A DNA stretch of 64,000 bases from Periplaneta americana (lineage: Eukaryota > Arthropoda > Insecta > Blattodea > Blattidae). Positions 21,090-31,010 of this stretch are shown here, one piece after another (position 1 is the first letter of the stretch; the number at the start of each line of letters is the position of its first letter). The stretch is from NCBI RefSeq assembly GCF_040183065.1, contig NC_091119.1, positions 186,476,543 to 186,540,542 on the forward strand. The letters are read 5' to 3'. Under the pieces are notes generated by a model. The model saw only the letters and a program-made list of their open reading frames with translations, did not search any database and was not told where the DNA came from. Position numbers and translations under genes: made by a program.

Positions 21090-22100
21090 TTAAGGGAAGA
21101 CTCCACTGAAAATCATGAAAAATTTTACAAATTTTTTTTAGCTATTTCACTTATTCAGAATTTATATTTTCATACCCCAAATGGATTCAGCTCAATTCTG
21201 ATTACAAATACTCGAATGTTTACACATTGTAAATTAAGGCTGGAAGGGGGCGTGGAATTTAAAGAGCTGTCAAAATTGTTTTTCATCGAAGAATTATTTT
21301 TTAAAATTTCTGATTACAAATCTAGTAACTTTTTGTTGGCTCCCTGAAGTTACTAGATGAATGTAGTGGAGGAGAATATTAATTTACATAAATATTCATT
21401 TTATTTTCAAATCTATTTTTCTGTGCTCATTTTTGTTGATTCAACACCAACTTTCTTGTGCCAAATATTAATCAATCTTGATGAAATTTTTACTGCAAGT
21501 ATTTATGAGGCAGCTGCATGTTTCTATGCATTTGTTTTGTGAGAAATGCTGCTAGTATATTTTGTTAATATTTTTCTTAAGAAATATATTAATAAAATAA
21601 ACTAGCAGCATTAAGAAAAATATTAATAAAATAAACTAGCAGCACTTCTCACAAAATAAATGCATAGAAACATGCAGCTACCTCATAAATACTCGCAGTA
21701 AAAATTTCATCCAGATTGATTAATATTTGGCATAAGAAAGTTGGTGTTGCATCAACAAAAATGAACACAGAAAAATAGATTTGAAAATAAAACGAATATT
21801 TATGTAAATTAATACTCCTCCGCTACATTCATCTAGTAACTTCAGGGAGCCAACAAAAAGTTACTAGATTTGTAATCAGAAATTTTAAAAAAGAATTCTT
21901 CGATGGAAAAACAATTTTGACAGCTCTTTAAATTCCACGCCCCCTTCCAGCCTTAATTTAAAAACTGTAAACATACGAGTATTTGTAATCAGAATTGAGC
22001 TGAAACCATTTGGGGTATGAAAATATAAATTCTGAATAAGTGAAATAGATAAAAAAAATTTGGAAAAATTTTCATGATTTTCAGTGGAGTCTTCCCTTAA
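21090..22100. mobile_element. 1-kb palindromic foldback element bounded by TTAA
   Basis: The arms (about 21094-21565 and 21632-22096) are near-perfect reverse complements, beginning GGGAAGACTCCACTGAAAAT and ending in its complement. TTAA stands at both borders (21090-21093, 22097-22100), as for elements with TTAA targets (piggyBac or Kolobok groups). The centre (21566-21632) contains a partly repeated ATATTAATAAAATAAACTAGCAGCA segment. No coding capacity. Transcription through it would give a hairpin of some 460 bp. Confidence 0.9.
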
Positions 22101-22243
22101 TACATCTCGTTGTAGGCATAATAAAATGACGCTTAAGGAAATAAACTGGAAATGTCGTTGGGAACCGAATTTTTGCCACGTGCACGAAACTTACTAGGAA
22201 GCAGTTGTATATTCCGTAAAACTTATTTATCAGTTGGTTTTTC

Positions 22244-22563
22244 TCTTTTAGTTGTGGTCTGAGTCATCCAGCCTACGACTCGCGTAACGGATTGCACGTT
22301 GGTTCGAGTTCTTATGGGGAGAGAAATTCTTAAGGAATTTCGGTGTGTATGTATGCCACCCAGTACCACAATGCACTTGGGAAGCTAATATAGGTAGCGA
22401 AATCCGGTTGCGCAAGCCAGGTACAACGGCTGGGGGGGACCATCGTTTTAACACCAACACCTCGATTCTGGTTGTATGATCGTCCACCTCTTCTTGGGCA
22501 TGTGAATGTAAGACCGTTAGCCGGCTGGTGGCATGGGCTCTTAAAGGGCTGTAGCGGCACTGG
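22244..22563 (+). mobile_element. tRNA-related SINE (family D)
   Basis: The head contains CTACGACTCGCGTAACGG and box B GGTTCGAGTTC. The body has GAGAGAAATTC, GCACTTGGGAAGCTA, GGTAGCGAAATCCGGTTGCG and AACGGCTGGGGGGGACCATC, and the end is TTAAAGGGCTGTAGCGGCAC. The terminal GGGCTGTAGCG equals the 3' end of the RTE-like LINE at 57563-58185, suggesting that such a LINE mobilises it. The overlapping 132-codon minus frame is incidental. Confidence 0.6.
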
Positions 22564-22834
22564 TTTCTTTTATTTCCTCTTTCAATATTCATATTTATAT
22601 TCAATTTATATTTTCTGCACTTTTGTTTTCCTATGCCACCACACACCCGTCAACAATGTGACTTATTTTTAATAATTCACCTTACAACAATGGGTATTCC
22701 ACTCAACACAGCAACACAATAGTCGTTATTGCACTTCACCAGCGACAATGACAATACACGTGTATTATTGAGAACAACAACAATGTACTCCTAATTTCAA
22801 TTAATGTTCACAAAGCACTTAGTGCAGAAAAAAA

Positions 22835-23420
22835 CTGTCAGTTCTCAGTTCACAGTTCGCTTGCCTTGACTAGTTCTTCTAGCTCACTATTCAAATTCAC
22901 TGCACATGGAACTCAGGCCTTCCGGATGCGTCGCCCTCGCCTGGCCATTGCCACAGTTACGGACTCAAGTTCACAGTTCGCTTGTCTTGGCTACTTCTTC
23001 TAGCTCACTGTTCAAGCTCACTGCACATCGAACTCAGGTCTTCCGGATGCGACGCTCTCGCCTGGCCACTGTCACAGTTACGGACTCACTCAAGTTCACT
23101 GCACGTCGAACTCAGATCCTCCGGATGCGAAGCCCTCGCCTGGCCACTGTTACAGTTACGGACTGACTCAAGTTCACTGCACTTCGAACTCAGATCCTCC
23201 GGATGCGACGCCCTCGCCTGGCCACTGTCACAGTTACGGACTCACTCAAGTTCACTGTCCGCCGAACTCGGATCCTCCAGATGCGTCGCCCTCGCCTGGA
23301 CATTGCCCAGTTACGGACTCACTCAAGTTCACTGCACGTCGAAATCAGATCCTCCGGATGCGTCGCCCTCGCCTGGACACTGCCCAGTTACGGACTCACT
23401 CAAGTTCACTGCACGTCGAA
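22835..23420. repeat. ~78-bp minisatellite
   Basis: About seven units containing GGACTCACTCAAGTTCACTG, CACGTCGAACTCAGATCCTC and CGGATGCGTCGCCCTCGCCT. Because 78 is a multiple of three, the frames stay open across several units (for example 22982-23515), which explains the long open frame there. Confidence 0.9.
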
Positions 23421-23954
23421 CCCAAGTATTCCCAGTAGCGGTTCACCACACGTCGAACTCCGGAATTCCAGATGCTCTCGAAGGCTGGCTTCCTTGCTCG
23501 AAAACTCACTTGTAGACTTGAAGACTCAAGACTCACTGAAGACTGCGACGGTTACCTGGTGCCACGAGTTGTTTGCGCCATTTGCGATGGTTGCCCTCTT
23601 CTTATTCTGCCGCGTCGCCGACAGAGTAGAAGTCGGTTTGCTCAGTTGGACGGATGCTGTCCCCCGGTAGAGGTGATCTCTTCTCAGGAACCTTGTGGTT
23701 TTGTGGGTGTAGGATATAATGTGATGTTTGTCATTCACACGAAAAGAAACCAAGGAGTAAAGTTCCACTAAGTATGTTTATTCGGATCACGTCCCTTACT
23801 TGAGTCCAAGCGACGGAATACTGGCTGTTGTCTTCCGTGTGATCTCGGCAACGTAATTATCTCGTCTAACGCCAGTTTAAAATCGCTGCTACCACTTTTT
23901 GAGTAATCACAAACTAAAAAGTGCGAAATCTACACTTTATCACTTCGATCGGCT

Positions 23955-24270
23955 TGATGGCCGTGAACTATATCAGAAACTCGATCGGCTCAAAATGCCG
24001 AGGACTTTACGACGTACGCGATCGGCTGGAAAACCGAGAATGGTATGATATACGCGATCGGTACAAGTGCCGGTAATGTTATGAGTACACACACGATCGT
24101 CTCAAGTGCCGGTAATCTTCTGACGCACACGATCGGCTCACGACCGGTAGTATTCTGAGTAAACACGCGATCGGCTCAAATGCCGGCAAGATTCAGAGTA
24201 AACACACGATCGGCTCAAGTGCCGGTAATCTTCTGACGCACACGATCGGCTCACGGCCGGTAGTATTCTG
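23955..24270. repeat. ~40-bp GC-rich tandem repeat around CGATCGGCTC
   Basis: Eight or nine units carrying ACACGATCGGCTCAAGTGCC and GGTAATCTTCTGACG or GTATTCTGAGTAAACA variants. Part of the array is itself duplicated: 24086-24152 resembles 24205-24272. Confidence 0.85.
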
Positions 24271-24877
24271 AGGACGCGTCTCGTTACGCCACCCTTTTAA
24301 ATACTAGCTATGGTGACGCGCTCACCAGACGCTACTATTGTTTGCTAGCTTCAAACAACGCTACAAGCGCGTTCCTAGACAAGGAAAAACCCCCGCTTCT
24401 GAAGCTAAAGTTCAGTAACCTACCTCGCGTCTATTGGGTTTAAATGCGATAGGCGCCTGGCAGACGGCGTGAACAAAGTGCCTATTACACGCTTCGCTGA
24501 TCCCCGACGCGTAGGTTGAACATCTCAAAGAAATAGAGAAATGTCTAAAATGAAGCTATACTATGACTTATATAAAAGAAAAATATCTTCCTATAACTGG
24601 ATCACCCGACTACAGCTTCAAGACTAACTTCAGAAGACTCGCGCTTTTATTTATTAAACCACGTGTTCTCGGACCTTCGATTCGCGTGGCTTACAGAATT
24701 TTCGAGAGAGAAGTCCGCGTCTCGATGCTTCCTTACTTCCGCTCAATCATAGTAGCTTTTCTCCCCCCTCGCTCCGTACCGCGGTTAGCGTCAGGGTTCG
24801 TGTTTCCCCGCACCCCCTTCTTGCTAGATGCGTGCGCAACTCCCTGACGCAACGAGAATATTCCAAATGGCGCCACA

Positions 24878-25516
24878 ATATCATTTACAAAATTGCTTGT
24901 TTCTTAAACAGCACTTGATGAATGGAAGGAAAATTTGCATTGGATTTTAGTTTACAGTAGAATGAGCAAGACATACTGTCTCCTAACACACGACCTTACC
25001 TACAGAGATCGTTTGGAATATTTCTTTCATACACCGAACTAGACAGTAAATAAATTTCACAATAATTTTTTCTAGAAACTTTTCAGCTACAGAGTGAACA
25101 TGAATTACAGCTTTGTAATGGCTTCGTACGTGAAAAATGTTCAGAGATAAAGGGAAAGAGGAGATCAAAAAGTAAAAGAAGCGCAGACATTTACTCTGCC
25201 TTATGTTTTGCATAAGTAACAGCTACAGAATCGCATAAATCTCGGAGCGAATTACAGTGTTCTTTTACTTGATGTTTTTGTGTTAAATGCTGGAGTATAT
25301 ATCATGTTGGAAGTTGTGAATCTATGTGTACTTGAAAATACATGAAAATACAGCGGTATTGAAATATTATATTTAGGATTCTCAGTAAGAAATATTTAAA
25401 GCACCGAATTCAACACATTCTGCCTTCATTAATGACACACACTATGACTTTCATCACTTTAAAAATTGTCACTGGAGAACATATTCGGAGATAGTAAAAT
25501 GTTAAAATGTTATAAT
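24878..25516. other. no recognisable feature
   Basis: AT-rich; nothing identified. Confidence 0.55.
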
Positions 25517-25728
25517 TTATTTAACGACGCTCGCAACTGCAGAGGTTATATCAGCGTCGCCGGATGTGCCGGAATTTTGGCAGGAGTTCTTTTACATGCC
25601 AGTAAATCTACTGACATGAGCCTGTCGCATTTAAGCACACTTAAATGCCATCGACCTGGCCCGGGATCGAACCCGCAACCTTGGGCATAGAAGGCCAGCG
25701 CTATACCAACTCGCCAACCAGGTCGATG
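25517..25728 (-). mobile_element. tRNA-derived SINE (family E)
   Basis: The head at 25724-25653 (72 nt, minus strand) keeps a perfect 7-bp acceptor stem GACCTGG/CCAGGTC, box A GTTGGCGAGTTGG and box B GGGTTCGATCCCGG. It is followed by GGCATTTAAGTGTGC, GACAGGCTCATGTCAGTAG and the end GCGAGCGTCGTTAAATAAA. The final GCGTCGT(A/T)AAATAA is the same terminus as in families B and C. The attached tail argues against an independent tRNA gene. Confidence 0.8.
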
Positions 25729-25759
25729 AGATAGTAAATATTGATTAAATAGTTGTAAT

Positions 25760-26010
25760 ATGTATTAATTTATGTCCATAACAGGGCAAAGCCCCAATTA
25801 CAATATACAGCACAGATAAAAAAAAACATAGAATTGCATATAACACAAAAAAGAGGTAAAACAGATAAAAGTGTAATTACGAATTAAAAATGGAAAAGAG
25901 AAAAAAACAAATAAATACCACCTAAATAAAAGACACAGACACAGATATAAATGAAAAACACCAAATAAAAACAAATAAAAAGAAAAACAAAGTACAGCCA
26001 AAAATGCAAA
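25760..26010 (-). mobile_element. probable LINE 3' UTR
   Basis: Minus strand ends ...TATATTGTAATTGGGGCTTTG, CCCTG. The GTAATTGG(A/G)GCTTTGC motif is shared with the LINE tail at 40570-40605. No coding part is recognised upstream. Confidence 0.45.
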
Positions 26011-26294
26011 ATGTAGGCGTAGCTATCATTGGAAAATTGCAGAGCAAATACAACACCATGCTGATAAATTCAATATACAGCACTACACAGCAGGCCCAAT
26101 AGGCTCAATTAATTTATTCGAAAAAACTCACTAACACAGAACATGTGTTTCAAGTAATGCTTTACATAACTTTTTCTTGTACATATTGTACGATAACGAA
26201 AAATCTAAATCCTGTTTATTTGATAGATGATTGTAAGTCCGAAGCATTAACTGTATTGCAATATGTGTCGGCATATTAGTACAAATATGGCTTT

Positions 26295-26565
26295 TTAGTT
26301 ATCATCATCTTTATCATCATGATAATCCAAAACATGTATTAGACCAGGTGGTCTGTTACGGTCTCACATCAGTCCAACTCTTAGCTGGGCGACCAACAAA
26401 TTTTCTTTCACGAGGAGCGTACTGCAGTATTTGTTTCGGTATGAGTGTTCTATCCATCCTTTTGAAATGATTAACATATTGTAATATTGATTCGACTTTG
26501 AGTTATTTCAGGATATCATTATTTCTTTCGTCGTTCCATTTTGTGTCTCATGAAGTCCATCTCGG
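26295..26565 (-). pseudogene. LINE C-terminal relic
   Basis: Minus-strand translation with stops reads KWNDERNNDIL, VESILQYVNHFKRMDRTLIP, KQILQYAPRERKFVGRPAKS, WTDVRP, and ends in a (GATGAT)-type tail near 26297-26320. The 'HFKRMD...P.Q.L.Y.PR.R..VGRP...W.D' pattern is the post-RT tail of an RTE-like LINE protein. Confidence 0.65.
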
Positions 26566-26782
26566 CAGCGATTAAAACTGTCGGGCAAGAGTTTTTTTGA
26601 AATTGCGATTCGTGTATAACTCTAAATGAATGATGGTTTTAAAATTGTATTTATTATGCATGTTTTTATAAATTTGGTAAATTTATTTTGTATATCAAAG
26701 TCATGTGTAAATGATAATGAATGTCTAAGGTATTTAATATTGTTCATCCTTTCCAATTATCTGTTACTGAGGTACATCTTGC

Positions 26783-26783
<1 letters not shown>

Positions 26784-26859
<76 letters not shown>

Positions 26860-26935
26860 GTATATGTATATGTATATATATGTATCTGTGTGTGAGTCTA
26901 TGTATGTATGTATGCATGCATGCATGCATGTGTAT
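26784..26935. repeat. (TA)n, (GTATAT)n and (GTAT/GCAT)n microsatellite
   Basis: Alternating TA and TG-rich units over 150 bp, ending in (GCAT)n at 26912-26928. The open frames of Tyr/Ile are repeat translations. Confidence 0.95.
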
Positions 26936-26974
26936 ATTTATAAATATATGTCTACATGTTATTATATTATGTCT

Positions 26975-27440
26975 ACAAATGTACATATATTAGCGAAATG
27001 TCCTAATATGATCTACAAGTTCAACATGTCTATTCATGTTAAATTCTCTAGGTATTTCCATTATAATTTCAAGCCTTCAATCATATTAATGTTTATCCAC
27101 CGTATGTATCTTATATGTTATATCTCTACATAAGTAAGTATGTATGTAAGTATGCATGCATGTATGTATGTATGTATGTATATGTGTGTATATTAGCGAA
27201 GTGTCATAATATTATCTATAAGTGCAACATGTCTATTCATGTTAAATTCTCTATGTTTTTCGATTGTAATTTCAAGGCCTTAATCTAATTAATTTATATA
27301 TGTTTTACGCTTACAAGTGTATATTTATTGTATGGTAGTCTGTAAGTTTCAATTTGTTATGATCAGTTTAAAATATAACCATAATATACTATATGTAAAA
27401 TAGGGTTTATAAATATGGAATAAATACTACTACTACTAAG
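26975..27440. repeat. two direct copies of a ~115-bp segment, with (CTA)n end
   Basis: 26990-27105 and 27190-27300 share TAGCGAA(A/G)TGTC, CAACATGTCTATTCATGTTA and AATTCTCTA, separated by a (GTAT)n tract. The stretch ends AATAAATACTACTACTACTA near 27438, which looks like a retroelement tail, but no coding region is seen. Confidence 0.65.
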
Positions 27441-27744
27441 GTATAGTTCCCTGTAAAGTTGATGTGAAGCATTTCAAGGGAAAAATTCCTCCAGGGCGGG
27501 TATCAAATAGTTCTTTTTCAAGTCAGCTTTACAGGAAGCAGTACTTGAAAAGAGCCAGATTTGTGTAACACGTGTTACTGTTTCGATAACAGAAAACCAC
27601 AAATTTAAGTCACACAGTAAGGGTGCACCCAATGCTGGACTCTGACGTTCTGTCAACTCACTTGAGCGTAAGGGGAAAATTGAGCCGGGGTCTGGTATAG
27701 TTCCTGGGTAGCTCAGCCAAAGATCTCGGATACGATACCCTGCC
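27441..27744. other. unassigned; weak tRNA-like half at 27703-27748
   Basis: 27703-27748 has CCTGGGTAGCTCAGCC (box A-like) and GGATACGATACCC (box B-like) but too short a gap between them. Probably a deleted SINE head. Nothing else identified. Confidence 0.3.
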
Positions 27745-27860
27745 AGTCCACACCTGTGGAGTAACGGTTAGCGCGTCTGGCCGCGAAACCAGGTGACCCG
27801 GGTTCGATTCCCGGTTGGGGCAAGTTACCTGGTTGAGGTTTTCCCTCAACCTAATATGAG
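27745..27860 (+). mobile_element. tRNA-derived SINE (family B), truncated
   Basis: GTCCACACCTGTGGAGTAAC, GGTTAGCGCGTCTGGC (box A), CCGGGTTCGATTCCCGG (box B), CAAGTTACCTGGTTGAGG and CCCTCAACC. It stops at CAACCTAATATGAG (27858) without the conserved 3' tail and abuts a LINE RT relic. Confidence 0.85.
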
Positions 27861-27952
27861 CTATGCGTCCTACAGAAAGATATTGACTTACTTTTACTGA
27901 TATTGATTTTCATTTTATTTTCTATTGTCCAGGTTTCAATAACGTTAAGATC

Positions 27953-28326
27953 ATTAATGTTTAGGTGAGGGGTTTGGACTTTTCCCATTGCTGGTTGTCA
28001 CAATCAAAAAATTAAGACAACGTTTCGAAGGGTAGTTCTCCCTTCGTCTTCAGGTGGAAGGAAGGACAGAAAGGAAAAAACCTACTGTTGGGATCGTTAC
28101 GTACAGCTATACTGTTGGGATCGTTACGTACGTACGTACGTACGTTACGATCCCAACAGTAGGTGTTTTCCTTTGTCTCCTTCCTTCCACCTAAAGACGA
28201 AGGGAGAACCACCCTTCGAAAAGTTGTCTTAATTTTTTGATTGTGACAACCAGCAATGGAAAAAGTCCAAACCCCTCACCTAAACATTAATGATCCACCA
28301 TTGCTTTCCAACCCCTCATTTAGATC
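27953..28326. mobile_element. Penelope-type palindromic insertion
   Basis: The arms (about 27953-28100 and 28145-28294) are inverted copies beginning ATCATTAATGTTTAGGTGAG. Each contains CC(T/A)AAGACGAAGGGAGAACC, a CGAAGGG...CCCTTCG hairpin, then AAA(C/A)GTTGTCTTAATTTTTTG, the Penelope tail pattern also seen at 8022-8065. The centre is (ACGT)n (28118-28146). The flanks repeat AACGTTAAGATC (27941-27952 and 28327-28338), a 12-bp target duplication. No coding sequence. Confidence 0.75.
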
Positions 28327-28566
28327 AACGTTAAGATCGTTTTGTAAGGCGGCGATATCGGATTCATCATTAATTTGTCTATCTATATTATACAGTCACC
28401 CGCGAATAATCTTACCTGAGACGTAGTATTTCTATTTATATCGTTTATATATACTATATAAGAAACAATAGGGGTCCAACAACCGCCCCTTGAGGTACGC
28501 CTGATGTTACATTTCCTAGTTCCGATATTTCTTTTCCTAGTCTTAACTTTTCGGTCCTGTTCTCTA

Positions 28567-28747
28567 AGGGCCGTATTCATAGATATTTTTAGCGCGGGCT
28601 TTCGGTGGATCATCAGCATTTTTCGTATTCATAAACCAGTGTTAGCGAGAGAATATGATTTGAATTCTGTACTAGTAACCAGTGGATAGCCGGGGTTAGC
28701 TTAGTACGCTCGTAACGCGTGCTGCGAAATGTCTATGAATACCACCC
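28567..28747. mobile_element. MITE with GGGCCGTATTCATAGA ends, copy 1
   Basis: Ends GGGCCGTATTCATAGA and TCTATGAATACCACCC form an inverted repeat. The body has GCGCGGGCTTTCGGTGGATC, TTAGCGAGAGAATATGA, GATAGCCGGGGTTAGC and GTACGCTCGTAACGCG. It lies in an RT relic with 3-bp flanks TAA and TAC, compatible with the TWA target of PIF/Harbinger elements, one base having mutated. An inverted second copy lies at 41902-42060. Confidence 0.75.
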
Positions 28748-28885
28748 TACTACTCGATTATCTATTGGAAGCCTGCTTAGTTTCTCTAAAAGTTTTCGTG
28801 AGGCACTACGTCGAAAGCTTTAGCGAAATCGATTACAACTCCATCTATTCTCCCCCCCCCCCATCAACTTCATCGGATAAATCTT

Positions 28886-29738
28886 GTCATCGAATAAATT
28901 AAACAGTAAAATGCCATAATTGTGATTTAATCAATGAAATACAAACTGAGTAGCTATTTAATAGATGGAATACATCATACAAGAATTCCTATTAATCACC
29001 AAGCTCTAAGGCCGATGGGATCCAAGACTTGTAAGACAGAGATGGAACCAAGCAGGAACGGGTCGTAGAGCGTAATCCATTTAAGGAAGAAGGGAATACT
29101 TGACAGTGGTTTCAGCTTTGATTTTTAAAGCAGTATACTTTTTACACTGTTTCCTTTCCTTTAAGAATGGCTTTAGTTACAGCCGATGACAACCACTTTA
29201 AAGTATTCAAATGTAGGAATATGTAGGCTATGAATTTCATGACTTTAATATGTATTCAAATTAATTGTAATTGTTTTAATAATTTATAGAGCACGGAACT
29301 GCTCTCTCGCAGCAATGAAATGCTCTTCTTATTTAGTTCCTCTCATTCTGCGCCGAGACACAATTTTAATTGAAGTGCGGGTTCAGTTCCCTTCCTCGCC
29401 CCTCACCCCGCCCTGAGCCTGGACCGGCAGTCGACACAAAAGTGGATTTAACAAGATTCATTCAGTGTCGGCATATTAGTTTCCTGCTTTATCCCAGGCT
29501 AATAGACTAGGATTGTGGCTTGTAACGGATAGCGAAGTGTCATATTTCTCGGAATATATCAGAGAAGAAAAGTAATGTATTATATGTTTAGTAATTTTTT
29601 TATAATTAATAATAAAGAGGAACGGCTTTTTTACATCACAACTGTACAAGTTCCTCATGTTTAATTTTGGCTTTGAAATAGCAGAGACGTACAAAGTGGT
29701 TATGTATATATTTAAAAATAAATAAAGTAATTAAAAAA
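28886..29738. other. no recognisable feature
   Basis: Partly GC-richer (29320-29450, CCTCGCCCCTCACCCCGCCC). No motif or open frame I can name. Confidence 0.5.
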
Positions 29739-31010
29739 ACATTGAGGTTGTAACAACACTAGGCCTATATTTTCTAAATGCGAACAAAATGTAATTCCCA
29801 ACAACTAAACATTCGAGTTTATAATAATAAGTTCGATAAAAATAGTCGAATCAAAGCAAAGATGATAGGAATAAAAGGTTCCTTCGAATAAAAACATTTG
29901 AGGTTATAACACTTAATTTTCTCAATGCGGACAAACTGTAATTCTGAACAACTAAATATTTCAGGTTATAAAAGATGAGGAAAAATACTTCAATTGAAAC
30001 ATAGATGATAGGAATAAAAGGCTCTTTGAAATGAAAAGAACTAAACATTTGAGGTTATAATATCACTTTATTTTCGCAATGCGAACAAACTGTAATTCTG
30101 AACAACTAAATATTTCAGGCTATAGAAGATCAAGAAAAATACTTCAATTGAAGCATAGATGATAGGAATAAAGATTCTTTGAAATGAAAAGAACTAAACA
30201 TTTGAGGTTACAATAACACTTTATTTTCTCAATGCGAACAAACTGTAATTCTGAACAACTAAATATTTCAGGTTATAGAAGATCAAGAAAAATACTTCAA
30301 TTGAAGCATAGATGATAGGAATAAAAGGGTCTTTGAAATGAAAAGAACTAAACATTTGACGTTATAATAACACTTTATTTTATCAATGCGAACAAACTGT
30401 AATTCTGAACAAACTAAATATTTCAGGTTATAGAAGATCAACAAAAATACTTCCAATTAAGCATAGATGATAGGAATAAAAGGGTCTTTGAAATGAAAAG
30501 AACTAAACATTTGACGTTATAATAACACTTTATTTTATCAATGCGAACAAACTGTAATTCTGAACAAACTAAATATTTCAGGTTATAGAAGATCAAGAAA
30601 AATACTTCAATTGAAGCATAGATGACAGGAATAAAAGGCTCTTTGAAATGAAAATAACTAAACATTTGAGGTTGTAATAACAATTTATTTTCTCAATGCG
30701 AACAAACTGTAATTCTGAACAACTAAATATTTCAGGTTATAGAAGATCAACAAAAATACTTCCAATTAAGCATAGATGATAGAAATAAAAGACTCTTTGA
30801 AATGAAAGCAGCTAAACATTTGAGGTTATAACACAGCATTTTATTTTCCCAATGCAAACGAACTGTAATTCTGAAGAACTAAGTATTCGAGGTTATAATA
30901 ATAAGATTGAGAAAAACAGTCGAATCGAAGCAGAGATGATAGAAATAAAAAGCTCCTTGGAATAAAAACAATTGAACATTTGAGGTTATAACAATCCTTT
31001 ATTTTGAACC
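29739..31010. repeat. ~153-bp satellite, eight units
   Basis: AACATTTGAGGTTATAA recurs at about 29739, 29892, 30043, 30196, 30350, 30505, 30660, 30814 and 30975, spacing 151-161 bp. Each unit includes CAATGCGAACAAACTGTAAT, GAACAACTAAATATTTCAGG and ATAGATGATAGGAATAAAAG. Outer units diverge more than inner ones. Confidence 0.95.

Larger units (their letters stand above)
22564..24877 (-). mobile_element. GC-rich block, candidate LTR and leader of an LTR retrotransposon
   Basis: On the minus strand the block starts TGTGGCGCCATTTGG at 24877, compatible with an LTR's TG start. A TATA-like TATTTAAAAGGG lies at 24302-24291 and an AATAAA at 23784-23779. GC content is clearly above the surroundings. 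Two tandem arrays are inside (23955-24270 and 22835-23420). The region ends where SINE family D sits. I could not identify the LTR's other end, a primer-binding site or gag, so this remains a hypothesis; it could also be the GC-rich edge of a large DNA transposon. Confidence 0.4.
27861..28885 (-). pseudogene. CR1/Jockey-like LINE reverse transcriptase, broken by three insertions
   Basis: Minus strand. Segment 1 (28885-28748) carries motif A, VVIDFAKAFDVVPH. Segment 2 (28566-28327) reads RTEKLRLGKEISELGN, VTSGVPQGAVVGPLLF (motif B), YINDINRNTTSQVRLFAGDC (motif C with ADD changed to AGD) and INDESDIAALQNDLN. Segment 3 (27952-27861) continues VIETWTIENKMKINISKSKS. Between 1 and 2 sits a MITE (28567-28747), between 2 and 3 a Penelope-type palindrome (27953-28326), and a truncated SINE lies at the end. 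The segments abut with short target duplications. Stops and the AGD change show the RT was dead or died afterwards. Confidence 0.8.

Noticed and set aside
22982-23515. 177-codon frame with 26-residue repeats
   Set aside because: The 78-bp repeat unit is a multiple of three; the other frames are open too, so it is not evidence for a protein.
26626-27133. Tyr/Ile repeat frames
   Set aside because: Translated (TA)n and (GTAT)n repeats on both strands.
29739-31010. CRISPR-like array
   Set aside because: Units are contiguous 153-bp satellite copies with no unique spacers, in eukaryotic DNA.
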